In this document: positions 35,728 to 43,608 of the stretch, piece by piece
How positions within the stretch are numbered: the stretch's first letter is position 1
How the letters are laid out: every line of letters begins with the position of its first letter
Assembly: GCA_040754625.1 (NCBI GenBank)
Contig: JBFMCF010000011.1
Span: 1-54,379, forward strand
DNA from: a bacterium
GTDB lineage: Bacteria > JACRDZ01 > JAQUKH01
Direction: 5' to 3'
Length of the DNA stretch: 54,379 bases
Notes under the pieces: model-generated
Told to the model about the DNA's origin: nothing
The model's input: the letters and a program-made list of their open reading frames with translations, nothing else
The model's database searches: none
Made by a program: the position numbers and the translations under genes

Positions 35728-36483
35728 TTAACCAAACCTTCCTGTTATATAATCCTCCGTCCTTTTGTCCTTAGGGGCCGTGAAAATCCTGTTTGTGTCA
35801 TCAAACTCAACCAGTTCTCCCAAAAGCAAAAATCCGGAATAATCCGAAACCCTCGCGGCCTGCTGCATATTGTGGGTGACAATCACAATAGTATAATCCT
35901 TTTTAAGGTTATTCATCAACTCTTCAATCTTCATAGTGGCAATGGGGTCCAATGTCGAACACGGCTCATCCATTAAAATGACCTCGGGCTCGATAATTAT
36001 AAGCCTCGCGATACACAATTTTTGCCTTTGATCCAGTGATAAATCCAGGGCAGGGCTGTGCAATTTATCTTTTACGTCATCCCAAAGCCACGCGTCTCTT
36101 AAACATTTTTCAATTTTATCATCCCGGACGGATTTCTGCCCGATATTATGCACCCTTAATCCGTACGTCAGATTTTCATAAATGCTTAACGGAAACGGAT
36201 TGGGATGCTGGAAAACCATGCCAATTTTTTTGCGCAATTCCGTCAAGCCGATATTGTCCTGGTAAATGTCTTTTTTGTCCAAAAGAATTTTCCCTGAAAT
36301 TTTTACGCCGTCAATTATATCATTCATCCTGTTTAACGTCCGTAAAAGAGTGGATTTCCCGCAGCCTGAAGGCCCTATCAGGGCGGTAATCCGGTTCTCC
36401 GCGATTTCCATGTCAATATTTTTCAGGGCGTGGAATTCTCCATACCATAGAGACAAATCTTTTGTCTGCATCCGAATGTCCAT
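35728..36483 (-). CDS. pstB: Phosphate ABC transporter ATPase with degenerate signature (PstB1)
   Basis: 251 residues. Walker [10 protein letters not shown] (37-45), Q-loop Gln92 (VFQHPNPFP), Walker B ILMDEP with Glu173, switch His204 ([13 protein letters not shown]) are all standard PstB. The ABC signature is not: where PstB has [13 protein letters not shown] this protein has [13 protein letters not shown] (148-160), losing both glycines. It lies 208 bases downstream of a second, complementary PstB (36692-37444). Likely partner in an asymmetric ATPase dimer for the PstC1/PstA1 permease. Confidence 0.9.
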   Translation of the reverse strand: MDIRMQTKDLSLWYGEFHALKNIDMEIAENRITALIGPSGCGKSTLLRTLNRMNDIIDGVKISGKILLDKKDIYQDNIGLTELRKKIGMVFQHPNPFPLSIYENLTYGLRVHNIGQKSVRDDKIEKCLRDAWLWDDVKDKLHSPALDLSLDQRQKLCIARLIIIEPEVILMDEPCSTLDPIATMKIEELMNNLKKDYTIVIVTHNMQQAARVSDYSGFLLLGELVEFDDTNRIFTAPKDKRTEDYITGRFG

Positions 36484-36547
36484 AATTATTCCTTTAAACC
36501 AAAAACAAAATTTAAACAGGTAAATCCTTCAGCATTTAGGATTCAGC

Positions 36548-36667
36548 AAATTGTCAAGCCGCCTGAAAGACAAGGCCGCAGTCGATTTTTACGATACAGG
36601 CATACTTCCTGTATGCCGAGGAGAAAAATCGACGAGAACGCCGTATTTCAGGATGGATTGGCAATTT
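36548..36667. repeat. 120-bp imperfect palindrome (MITE- or REP-like) between two pstB genes
   Basis: Nested inverted arms: AAATTG.CAA..CC..CCTGAAA at 36548-36568 against its complement at 36646-36667; GTCGATTTTT (36581-36590) against AAAAATCGAC (36624-36633); GGCATAC (36599-36605) against GTATGCC (36611-36617). No coding potential. It separates pstB2 from pstB1 within one transcription unit, so the mRNA would carry a long hairpin here. Confidence 0.75.
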
Positions 36668-36691
36668 TGTATTGAAACGTGCAAAAGTAAA

Positions 36692-37444
36692 TCAGCCGAA
36701 CCTTCCCGTTATATAATCATCCGTTCTCTTGTCCTTCGGCACAGTAAAAACCTGTTTGCTTTCACCATATTCTATCAATTCACCCATCAGGAGAAACGCC
36801 ACTTTATCCGCGACGCGCGCGGCCTGCTTTGTGTTATTCGTTACTATTATTATCGTGTATTTTTCCTTCAATCTGAGCATTGCCTCTTCGATCTTCGCTG
36901 TCGAGATCGGATCAAGGCTTGAACATGGTTCATCCAAAAGAATTATCTCCGGCTGCAGCGCGAGCGTTCTTGCTATACACAATCTCTGTTTCTGGCCGCC
37001 CGACAAAGACAGTGCCGACTGGTTAAGCCGGTCTTTGACTTCGTCCCACAAAAACGCCTGCCTCAAACTATGTTCCACCAATTCATCCAGTTTTTTCCTG
37101 TAAACTATCCCGGCAAGCCTCGGCCCGTAGATAATATTTTCATAAATCGATCTCGGCAGCGGCACAGGCTGGGCGAAAACCATCCCCACCCTGCGCCTCA
37201 GATCAGAAACATTCGTATCTTCCGAATATATATCTTTGTCGTCGATATAGACATCGCCTTCTTTTCGCGTGTTATAAGTGGCGTCCTCCAGTCTGTTTAT
37301 CAGCCTTAAAAGTGTTGTCTTCCCGCTTCCCGCCGGCCCGATTATGGCAAGGATCTCATTTTTTGACACTTCAATATTTACTGAATTTAAAACCTTCCTG
37401 TCTTCAAAATAAAAATTCAGATTTTTTATAAGGATTTTGGCCAT
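36692..37444 (-). CDS. pstB: Phosphate ABC transporter ATPase with altered Q- and H-loops (PstB2)
   Basis: 250 residues. Walker A GPAGSGKTT (36-44), perfect signature LSGGQKQRL (147-155) and Walker B ILLDEP with Glu172. The Q-loop reads VFAQPVPLP (Ala91 where Gln is expected) and the switch-region reads VTNNTKQAARVAD (Asn203 in place of the switch His). These changes affect the ATP site built on this subunit's Walker motifs, the same composite site that would receive the degenerate signature of PstB1. Starts one base after pstA1 ends. Confidence 0.9.
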   Translation of the reverse strand: MAKILIKNLNFYFEDRKVLNSVNIEVSKNEILAIIGPAGSGKTTLLRLINRLEDATYNTRKEGDVYIDDKDIYSEDTNVSDLRRRVGMVFAQPVPLPRSIYENIIYGPRLAGIVYRKKLDELVEHSLRQAFLWDEVKDRLNQSALSLSGGQKQRLCIARTLALQPEIILLDEPCSSLDPISTAKIEEAMLRLKEKYTIIIVTNNTKQAARVADKVAFLLMGELIEYGESKQVFTVPKDKRTDDYITGRFG

Positions 37445-38287
37445 TTATTTTCCTTCGATCCTTCTGATAAAACGGTGCATGATCCAGTATGACAAGAAAT
37501 TAATCAATCCTATTGAAATTATAAGAACACTGGCCGTAGCGTACGCGTTTTTTAATGAAATACCTTCTCTTGAAAGAATATAAAAATGCACAGACATCGT
37601 CCTAACTGAATCGAACAGGGAACTCGGCAGGCGAAGAGATGAACCGGCCGTGAATATTACCGCGGCCGTTTCCCCGACACACCGGCCGACACTTAATATT
37701 ATCCCTGTCAAAATTCCCGGCAGCGCCTGCGGGATAACAATGAAAACTATTGTCTGCCATTTAGTCCCTCCAAGCGAATAACTCACCTCTCGCAGAGATT
37801 TTGGAACAGCTTTAATCGCTTCTTCGCTCGTCCTTATAATAGTCGGCAGGACCATAATCGACAGCGTCAGGCCGCCTGAAATAATCGACCAGCCCATTTT
37901 AAGTTTGATAACAAAAAGCACAAAACCGAACAATCCAAACACAATGGAAGGAATGCCAGCGAGGCAGTCAGCCCCGAAACGTATCATCTGAGTAACCCTG
38001 TTTTCCCTGGTATACTCAGTCAAGTAAACCGCCGTCCCGATTCCCAGCGGCCCCGCTATAAAAACCGCCGCGAGGGTAAGCAGTATGGTCCCGGCGATGA
38101 TAGGAAAAATCCCTCCCTCCCTGCCCATACTTCTGGGAAATTCCATAAAAAATTCTTTTGACAAACCGCCGATGCCGTTCTTTAAAATAAAGCCGACAAT
38201 ATAAAAAAGGAGAAAAACCGTGAAAATAGCGAATATCCATAAAAAAAACTTCACTATTTTTTCTATTATATTGTGGTTTACGCTCAT
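37445..38287 (-). CDS. pstA: Phosphate ABC transporter permease PstA1
   Basis: 280 residues, six helices. Family marks: GIGTAVYLTEYTRENR, LAGIPSIVFGLFGFVLF, SGGLTLSIMVLPTIIRTSEEAIKAVPKSLREVSYSLGGTKWQT (the EAA loop that docks to PstB) and GRCVGETAAVIFTAGSS. Forms the channel with PstC1, overlapping its gene by 4 bases. Confidence 0.93.
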   Translation of the reverse strand: MSVNHNIIEKIVKFFLWIFAIFTVFLLFYIVGFILKNGIGGLSKEFFMEFPRSMGREGGIFPIIAGTILLTLAAVFIAGPLGIGTAVYLTEYTRENRVTQMIRFGADCLAGIPSIVFGLFGFVLFVIKLKMGWSIISGGLTLSIMVLPTIIRTSEEAIKAVPKSLREVSYSLGGTKWQTIVFIVIPQALPGILTGIILSVGRCVGETAAVIFTAGSSLRLPSSLFDSVRTMSVHFYILSREGISLKNAYATASVLIISIGLINFLSYWIMHRFIRRIEGK

Positions 38288-39132
38288 CTCCTGACTTTCC
38301 TCTTCGTAAAAATATAGGCCGCCACATTCAATATCATGATTATCACAAATAAAACCATACCCGTTCCGAACAAGGCCTCGCGATGCATGCCTGTCGCGTA
38401 GCCCAATTCCAGGGCGATATTTGAGGTCAATGTCCTGACAGGTTCAAGAACCGAATACGGGATCCGGACGGCGTTGCCGCTTACCATAATGACCGCCATT
38501 GTTTCGCCGACCGCGCGCCCCATCCCCAGGATAACGCTCGCGATTATGCCGGATTTCGCCGCGGGAATAATGACCATATAAACCGACTGCCATCTTGTCG
38601 CCCCCAATGCCAGCGACCCTTCAAGATAGGATTTAGGCACCGCTTGTATGGCATCCAGGGAAATACTTATAACCGTGGGAAGGATCATTATCGCGAGAAC
38701 CATGCTTCCCGCGAGGACCGAAAGCCCCGGGCCCCCCAGATATTCCCGGATCAGCGGCGCGAGAATCACAACACCAATGAAACCATATACCACGGACGGG
38801 ATCCCCGCGAGAAGTTCTATCGCGGGTTTTAATATTCTTGCTATTTTTTTAGGGCAGAATTCCGCGAGAAAAATACTGACAAAAAGGCTTAACGGCACAC
38901 CAATGACAAGGGCCCCTATCGTGACCCACATCGACCCTATGATCATGCTGAACAATCCGAATTGTTTCTGGCCCGGCGCCCATTCAGGCGAAAAAATGAA
39001 TTTGCCAAACCCTATCTTAAGAAATATGCCCATACCCTCCTTGAAGATAAACACAGTTATCAATCCAAGTGAAAATAAGGCGGAACACGCGATTAATAAA
39101 AATATTTTTTCAATCGATTTTTCCCTGTTCAT
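38284..39132 (-). CDS. pstC: Phosphate ABC transporter permease PstC1
   Basis: 282 residues, six helices. VPLSLFVSIFLAEFCP, LAGIPSVVYGFIGVVIL, the EAA loop LPTVISISLDAIQAVPKSYLEGSLALGATRWQS and GMGRAVGETMAVIMVSGNA are standard PstC features. Located just after a REP-like element and pstS1. Confidence 0.93.
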   Translation of the reverse strand: MNREKSIEKIFLLIACSALFSLGLITVFIFKEGMGIFLKIGFGKFIFSPEWAPGQKQFGLFSMIIGSMWVTIGALVIGVPLSLFVSIFLAEFCPKKIARILKPAIELLAGIPSVVYGFIGVVILAPLIREYLGGPGLSVLAGSMVLAIMILPTVISISLDAIQAVPKSYLEGSLALGATRWQSVYMVIIPAAKSGIIASVILGMGRAVGETMAVIMVSGNAVRIPYSVLEPVRTLTSNIALELGYATGMHREALFGTGMVLFVIIMILNVAAYIFTKRKVRR

Positions 39133-39143
39133 GATATTTATTC

Positions 39144-39191
39144 GTAGGGGCTTGATTTATCAAGCCCGGGTTCGATAAATCGAATCCCTAC
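39144..39191. repeat. Double-hairpin REP-like element between pstS1 and pstC1
   Basis: Second copy of the 35670-35723 element: GTAGGGGCTTGATTTATCAAGCCC joined directly to GGGTTCGATAAATCGAATCCCTAC. Its right end supplies the TAG stop codon of pstS1 (39188-39190 on minus), so the element has invaded exactly at the 3' end of the gene. Confidence 0.8.
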
Positions 39192-39991
39192 ATTAAATGT
39201 TTTACCGCGATTAATCCTTCCTTCTCCATAAATTCCTGGCCCTCATCCGACAGGACAAAATCCACAAAATCCTTAGCGTCCTTTTTTAACTCTCCGGTAT
39301 AAACAAAAAGGAACGGCCGCATAAAATTATATTTTTTTTCTTTCACAGCCGCCCTGTCGGGCAAAATCCCGTCAATTTTTATCGCCTTCACATCCTTGTC
39401 CACAAGCCCTAAAGAAATATACGCGACCGACCATGGGTCCGCTTTTACGATTTCCCTGACTGATCCATTGGAATCCTGGACCATACAGGCGTTTGATATT
39501 GGAATTTCTTTCATCACCAGTTCCTGGAACGCGCCGCGTGTACCTGAACCGTCCTCGCGGGTAATCGCGTTAATCTCCTTGTCTTCCCCGCCCAGTTCCT
39601 TCCAGTTTAAAATTTTACGGCTGAAAATTTTTCTGATATCTTCAAGCGAGATATTTTCAATTTTATTCCGCGGGTTGAGTATCACGATAACGGCATCGTA
39701 GGCTATCGGAACAATTTTAAGTTCTTTTTCCTCTTCAGCGCTTAAATGCCTTGAGGACATCCCGATATCGGCTGTTCCGCATAACGCAGACTGGATCCCG
39801 GCGCTGGATCCGCCCCCCTGGACATTGATTTCAACCGTTTTGTGTTTCTGAGAATAGGCCTCTTCCAAACCCTCCACAAAAGGCTGGACGGAGGTGGATC
39901 CGGCTATTACCAGGGCCTTGCCGGCGCCGCCTTTATCGCAGGAAATAAATGGCAGGACAAAAAGAATTATATAAAAATATTTCTTCAACAT
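39188..39991 (-). CDS. pstS: Phosphate-binding lipoprotein PstS1
   Basis: 267 residues from the start at 39991, giving a normal lipoprotein leader (MLKKYFYIILFVLPFISC). The frame is open to 40123, but that part runs back through the end of pstB3. Binding-protein marks: IAGSTSVQPFVEGLEE, VQGGGSSAGIQSALCGTADIGMSSR, TREDGSGTRGAFQELVM. A consensus promoter ends 7 bases before the ATG and no Shine-Dalgarno is visible, so the message may be leaderless. The stop codon lies inside the REP-like element at 39144-39191. Confidence 0.88.
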   Translation of the reverse strand: MLKKYFYIILFVLPFISCDKGGAGKALVIAGSTSVQPFVEGLEEAYSQKHKTVEINVQGGGSSAGIQSALCGTADIGMSSRHLSAEEEKELKIVPIAYDAVIVILNPRNKIENISLEDIRKIFSRKILNWKELGGEDKEINAITREDGSGTRGAFQELVMKEIPISNACMVQDSNGSVREIVKADPWSVAYISLGLVDKDVKAIKIDGILPDRAAVKEKKYNFMRPFLFVYTGELKKDAKDFVDFVLSDEGQEFMEKEGLIAVKHLM

Positions 39992-39998
39992 TTTGAGG

Positions 39999-40027
39999 AT
40001 TATACCATTTAAGTTACAAGGTGTCAA
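39999..40027 (-). promoter_or_regulatory. Near-perfect sigma70 promoter directly upstream of pstS1
   Basis: On minus: TTGACA (40027-40022), 17-base spacer, TATAAT (40004-39999). Both hexamers are exact consensus. Only seven bases separate the -10 from the ATG at 39991, predicting transcription start at or next to the start codon. It lets pstS1 be made independently of the upstream Pho-box promoter. Confidence 0.75.
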
Positions 40028-40031
40028 AACC

Positions 40032-40790
40032 TTACCCAAATCTTCCTGTGATATACGCCTCGGTTTTTTTATCTTTGGGATTTGTAAATATTTCCCGGGT
40101 TTTGCCGAATTCAACCAACTCACCTAAGAGAAAAAACGCCGTCCAATCGGAAACACGGGCCGCCTGCTGCATATTATGAGTAACTATCACAATTGTATAA
40201 TTTTGTTTCAGGTGAAGAATCAATTCTTCTATTTTTGTGGTGGAAATGGGATCAAGCGCCGAACACGGCTCATCAAACAGGATGACCTCCGGCTTGACCG
40301 CAAGGGCCCTCGCGATACAAAGCCTTTGCTGCTGCCCTCCCGAAAGGCTCATGCCGGGAGCTTTAAGCTTATCCTTAACTTCATCCCACAGTGCCGCTCT
40401 TTTCAGGGATTCTTCCACAATTTCATCCAGATAAGATTTTTTGCTGATACCGTTTAATTTTAAGCCGACAGAAACATTTCCATAGATGGAAAGCGCGGGA
40501 AACGGGGTAGGTTTTTGAAAAACCATCCCGACTTTTTGCCGAAGCTCAATCGGATCGACATCCCGGTCATAAATATTTTTATCATCAAGCAGGACCTCAC
40601 CATTGACGCTGGTATCCGGTATAACCTCATGCATCCTGTTTAAACAGCGTATAAAAGTGGATTTGCCGCATCCTGAAGGGCCTATAATCGCGGTGGCAAC
40701 TCTTTCCTCGATGTTCATGTTTATATTTTTTACAGCATGAACTTTGCCAAAATAGGCATTCAGATTTTTAGTTATTATTTTGTTTGTCAT
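40032..40790 (-). CDS. pstB: Phosphate ABC transporter ATPase PstB3 (canonical)
   Basis: 252 residues with all motifs intact: [10 protein letters not shown]-loop [34 protein letters not shown] and [13 protein letters not shown]. Follows pstA2 after 50 bases and so probably powers the PstC2/PstA2 permease as a homodimer. Contrast with the altered PstB1/PstB2 pair downstream. Confidence 0.94.
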   Translation of the reverse strand: MTNKIITKNLNAYFGKVHAVKNINMNIEERVATAIIGPSGCGKSTFIRCLNRMHEVIPDTSVNGEVLLDDKNIYDRDVDPIELRQKVGMVFQKPTPFPALSIYGNVSVGLKLNGISKKSYLDEIVEESLKRAALWDEVKDKLKAPGMSLSGGQQQRLCIARALAVKPEVILFDEPCSALDPISTTKIEELILHLKQNYTIVIVTHNMQQAARVSDWTAFFLLGELVEFGKTREIFTNPKDKKTEAYITGRFG

Positions 40791-40840
40791 ATTCTCCTCA
40801 ACCGTTTAAACAGTTTAAACAGTTCAAACGGTTTAAACCG

Positions 40841-41692
40841 CTATTTATATTTCTGCCTTGTAACAATCCTGCTTGTTAAACTTATCACAAAAGTCAATCC
40901 AATAAGCACAAGCGCCCCCGCCCATGCCTGCCTCTGCCAGTCATCAAAAGGAGAGATAGCGTAAACAAATATCTGCAAAGGAAGCGCGGCTATCGGCTGT
41001 GTCACTCCCTGGTGCCAGAACCTGTTCCCGAAAGCGGTAAATAAAAGCGGGGCCGTCTCTCCGAAAATCCGGGCAACGGACAGCATTATCCCTGTAATTA
41101 TGCCAGGCATCGCCGTACTCAGAATTATTCTTATAGTGGTTTTAAACCGGTTTATTCCAAGCGCCAGAGATGCCTCGCGCAAATCATGCGGAACCATCCG
41201 GGCAGATTCTTCCGTGGTTCGCATTATTGTGGGTATCATTATCACTCCCAAAGCGAACGCGCCGCTTAGCGCTGAAAAACTTTTTAAAGGCCGGACCAAA
41301 AGAGAGTATGCAAAAATGCCGATAACAATGGAAGGCACCCCGCTTAACACATCCGCCGAAAATCTGATTAAAATCCCAAGTTTTTTTGTACTGAATTCCG
41401 AAAGGTATAATCCTCCCAACACTCCTGCCGGTATCGCCCATAGAGACGCCATACCTGTTAATATCAGGCTTCCAATAATGGCATTAGCCATTCCCCCTCC
41501 CGGCTCTCCAGCGGGTTTTGGAAGCTGTGTGAAAAAATCAATATTTATGCTCGCGATTCCCTTTGAAATAACATAGACAAAAATACTGATTAATGGAACT
41601 AAAACAATCAGAGCGCAGAAAATTGTAAGCGCCCTCATTGCCTTATCCGTTATTTTTCTTTTTAAATAATTTTTCATTTTTACTTTTACCAC
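40841..41692 (-). CDS. pstA: Phosphate ABC transporter permease PstA2
   Basis: 283 residues. GGLYLSEFSTKKLG, LSGVPSIVIGIFAYSLLV, the EAA loop IPTIMRTTEESARMVPHDLREASLALGINRFKT and ARIFGETAPLLFTAFGN identify PstA. Second permease half of the pstC2A2B3 set; 12 bases separate it from pstC2. Confidence 0.93.
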   Translation of the reverse strand: MVKVKMKNYLKRKITDKAMRALTIFCALIVLVPLISIFVYVISKGIASINIDFFTQLPKPAGEPGGGMANAIIGSLILTGMASLWAIPAGVLGGLYLSEFSTKKLGILIRFSADVLSGVPSIVIGIFAYSLLVRPLKSFSALSGAFALGVIMIPTIMRTTEESARMVPHDLREASLALGINRFKTTIRIILSTAMPGIITGIMLSVARIFGETAPLLFTAFGNRFWHQGVTQPIAALPLQIFVYAISPFDDWQRQAWAGALVLIGLTFVISLTSRIVTRQKYK

Positions 41693-41704
41693 CCCTGAAT
41701 CCCC

Positions 41705-42631
41705 TCATTGCCAACTTGCTTTATTTGTTGTGGACCATACTAAAAACCGCGCGATAATATTTAAAAATAATGTCAGAACAAAAAGAATCAGCCCTATTTC
41801 CATCAATGTGGACACATACAAATCGCTCGTCGCTTCAGTAAACTCATTCGCGATTACTGAAGACATTGTGGCTGCCGGAGCAAACAGGGAAAGAGAAATT
41901 TCCGGACGGTTTCCTATAAGCATAGTAACAGCCATAGTCTCACCAAGAGCGCGTCCCAGCCCCAATATCACCGCGCCAAGTACCCCGTTTCTGCTGTATT
42001 TCAGCACGGCTAATTTTATTGTTTCCCATCTTGTCGCGCCAAGCGCCAGCGCCGCTTCGCGCTGTGAATGCGGCACCGCCATAAATATGTCCCTTGAAAC
42101 AGATGAAATGGTAGGGATAATCATGATACTCAGGATAATTCCCGCGGCCATCATTCCCACGCCATAAATGTCCCCCCGGAAAAAAGGCAGAAATCCAAAA
42201 TATTTTTCGAAAAACGGTTGTATTGTTTCCCTTAAGAGCGGCACCAGCACAAAAATCCCCCATAAACCATAGATCACGCTGGGAATCGCCGCCAGCAGTT
42301 CAACCAGGAAACTCAAAGGCTGTCGTATTTTAGAAGGCGCGAGTTCGGAAAGAAAAATAGCGGTCCCTAAAGAAATCGGCACCGCTATGATTAAAGCGAG
42401 AAAAGAAGACACAAGGGTCCCCCAGATAAATGTCAGCGCCCCGAAATCTTCCTGGACAGGGTCCCACTTTGAATTAAACAAAAATGGAAGCTGGAATTTT
42501 TTAACCGCGGGAAGCGACTCTTTTATCAATATAAAGAATATGAGAATGGCAAAAGCGGCCACGGAAAAAGCCAAAACCGCGGAGAAATTTTTAAATAGAA
42601 AATCGGTTAACCTCGTTCTTTTCACGGCCAT
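41705..42631 (-). CDS. pstC: Phosphate ABC transporter permease PstC2
   Basis: 308 residues, six helices. VPISLGTAIFLSELAPSKIR, LLAAIPSVIYGLWGIFVLVPLL, IPTISSVSRDIFMAVPHSQREAALALGATRWET and GLGRALGETMAVTMLIGN are PstC features. The ATG at 42631 is only one base after the -10 (TATACT) of the Pho-box promoter. The GTG at codon 3 (42625) lies seven bases after that -10, the same distance as the pstS1 start from its -10, so translation may begin at GTG on a leaderless message. First gene of the nine-gene pst/phoU unit. Confidence 0.92.
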   Translation of the reverse strand: MAVKRTRLTDFLFKNFSAVLAFSVAAFAILIFFILIKESLPAVKKFQLPFLFNSKWDPVQEDFGALTFIWGTLVSSFLALIIAVPISLGTAIFLSELAPSKIRQPLSFLVELLAAIPSVIYGLWGIFVLVPLLRETIQPFFEKYFGFLPFFRGDIYGVGMMAAGIILSIMIIPTISSVSRDIFMAVPHSQREAALALGATRWETIKLAVLKYSRNGVLGAVILGLGRALGETMAVTMLIGNRPEISLSLFAPAATMSSVIANEFTEATSDLYVSTLMEIGLILFVLTLFLNIIARFLVWSTTNKASWQ

Positions 42632-42632
42632 G

Positions 42633-42686
42633 AGTATAACAAAAATATGTCAAGGAATTGTGAAGGGAATGTGAATTTTGTGTGAA
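42633..42686 (-). promoter_or_regulatory. Pho-box promoter of the pst operon: four 11-bp-spaced repeats plus -10
   Basis: On minus, in order: TTCACA (42686-42681), TTCACA (42675-42670), TTCACA (42664-42659), TTGACA (42653-42648), each 11 bp from the next, then 9 bases and TATACT (42638-42633). Hexamers repeated at exactly 11 bp, replacing the -35 region, are the known binding pattern of PhoB/PhoP response regulators (B. subtilis TTAACA-N5 repeats). Confidence 0.8.
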
Positions 42687-42785
42687 GTTTTTATGCGGGG
42701 GCAGTCAACACATCAAGCAATCTTTTTCATTTTTCCTTTAGAATAAGGATTTTTTATTTGAATTGATTTGGCCTATTTTCTGAAT

Positions 42786-43028
42786 TTATTTTACTGCTAA
42801 AGAAACTTCTGTTTCTTCGCCGGTTGATTCATTTACTACAAGCAATTTACCTTTATCTTCCCTTCGCAATTGCTCATTAGCATTTAATAATTCTATACCA
42901 TAAATTGTGCCATCCGGCGCCAAATCAATATTCAATTCATCACTAATTTTTATAGTTTGAGCCTCTATTGATTTCTCATACAAACGCAAATAGGCTATAT
43001 TGTATTTCGGATCATATGTCAATTTCAT
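42786..43028 (-). CDS. DUF2283 family protein
   Basis: 80 residues. LTYDPKYNIAYLRLYEKS, then IDLAPDGTIYGIELLNAN is the DUF2283 pattern (xYDxexDxLYIxL...xxDxxGxIxGIEIL). The C-terminal part (EETEVSLAVK) is an extension. It follows a DUF4258 gene after 22 bases. DUF4258/DUF2283 pairs are widespread and behave in genome context like toxin-antitoxin systems; direct proof is lacking for this one. Confidence 0.75.
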   Translation of the reverse strand: MKLTYDPKYNIAYLRLYEKSIEAQTIKISDELNIDLAPDGTIYGIELLNANEQLRREDKGKLLVVNESTGEETEVSLAVK

Positions 43029-43050
43029 CTATTTTCTGCCTCCTTCCATT

Positions 43051-43299
43051 TCAAAAATAGCGTGTTATTATTGTAATTACCAGCCAATCAATTTTTTCTT
43101 TTTCCGCATAAACCTCAACCTGTTTTGTCAAATAATGTTTGCCCTGCCATAATCCATTGAAATCAAAATTACGTCTAAATCCCGTACGTCCGAATTTTGC
43201 GGGAAACATTTCGCCTTTCTCAACAGTAGCAATAATTTCCTGTTCAGTTGCACCTCGTTCTTTCAATCGTTCCCGCGCATGCGGATGAAATCTTATCAT
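43051..43299 (-). CDS. DUF4258 family protein (toxin-like)
   Basis: 82 residues. HPHARERLKERGATEQEIIATVEKGEMFP at the N-terminus and KQVEVYAEKEKIDWLVITIITRYF at the C-terminus fit DUF4258, a RelE-superfamily-like fold. Start has AGGA about 10 bases upstream and a strong promoter at 43342-43369. The pair sits between the two phosphate transcription units, so it may be an insertion. Confidence 0.75.
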   Translation of the reverse strand: MIRFHPHARERLKERGATEQEIIATVEKGEMFPAKFGRTGFRRNFDFNGLWQGKHYLTKQVEVYAEKEKIDWLVITIITRYF

Positions 43300-43341
43300 A
43301 AATTAATCCTGTGAAATAAACCATTTATTGGTATTTATTGT

Positions 43342-43369
43342 AGTATATCAAATTCGGGCGGATTGTCAA
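43342..43369 (-). promoter_or_regulatory. Promoter of the DUF4258/DUF2283 pair
   Basis: On minus: TTGACA (43369-43364), 16-base spacer, TATACT (43347-43342). The predicted leader to the ATG at 43299 is about 36 bases. The remaining part of the 309-base gap (43370-43506) holds short open stretches without a family match. Confidence 0.6.
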
Positions 43370-43506
43370 TTTTTAACCACCTAAAAATTTCGGATTCCTT
43401 CCCTGATTTTAAATCTATCGAAAGGCCATTCGCTGTAATTTTGTCTTTCATCATGATAATTATATTCCAATATATCCTGAAGTTGGATAAAAAGAAATGA
43501 ACTCAA

Positions 43507-43537
43507 CAAAAAAAAGGCCCCGATAAAATCGGAGCCC
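43507..43537 (-). terminator. Rho-independent terminator of the psiE-porin-pstS2 unit
   Basis: On minus: GGGCTCCGAT, loop TTT, ATCGGGGCC, then eight T. The stem is nine pairs with one mismatch. It lies 71 bases past the pstS2 stop, closing that unit and isolating it from the DUF4258/DUF2283 promoter. Confidence 0.8.
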
Positions 43538-43608
43538 TTGAATTTCATAAAAGGGAATCGGGCCGTGGCATTTTAATATTACATACCCGGCCCTGGAGGA
43601 AGTATTCC

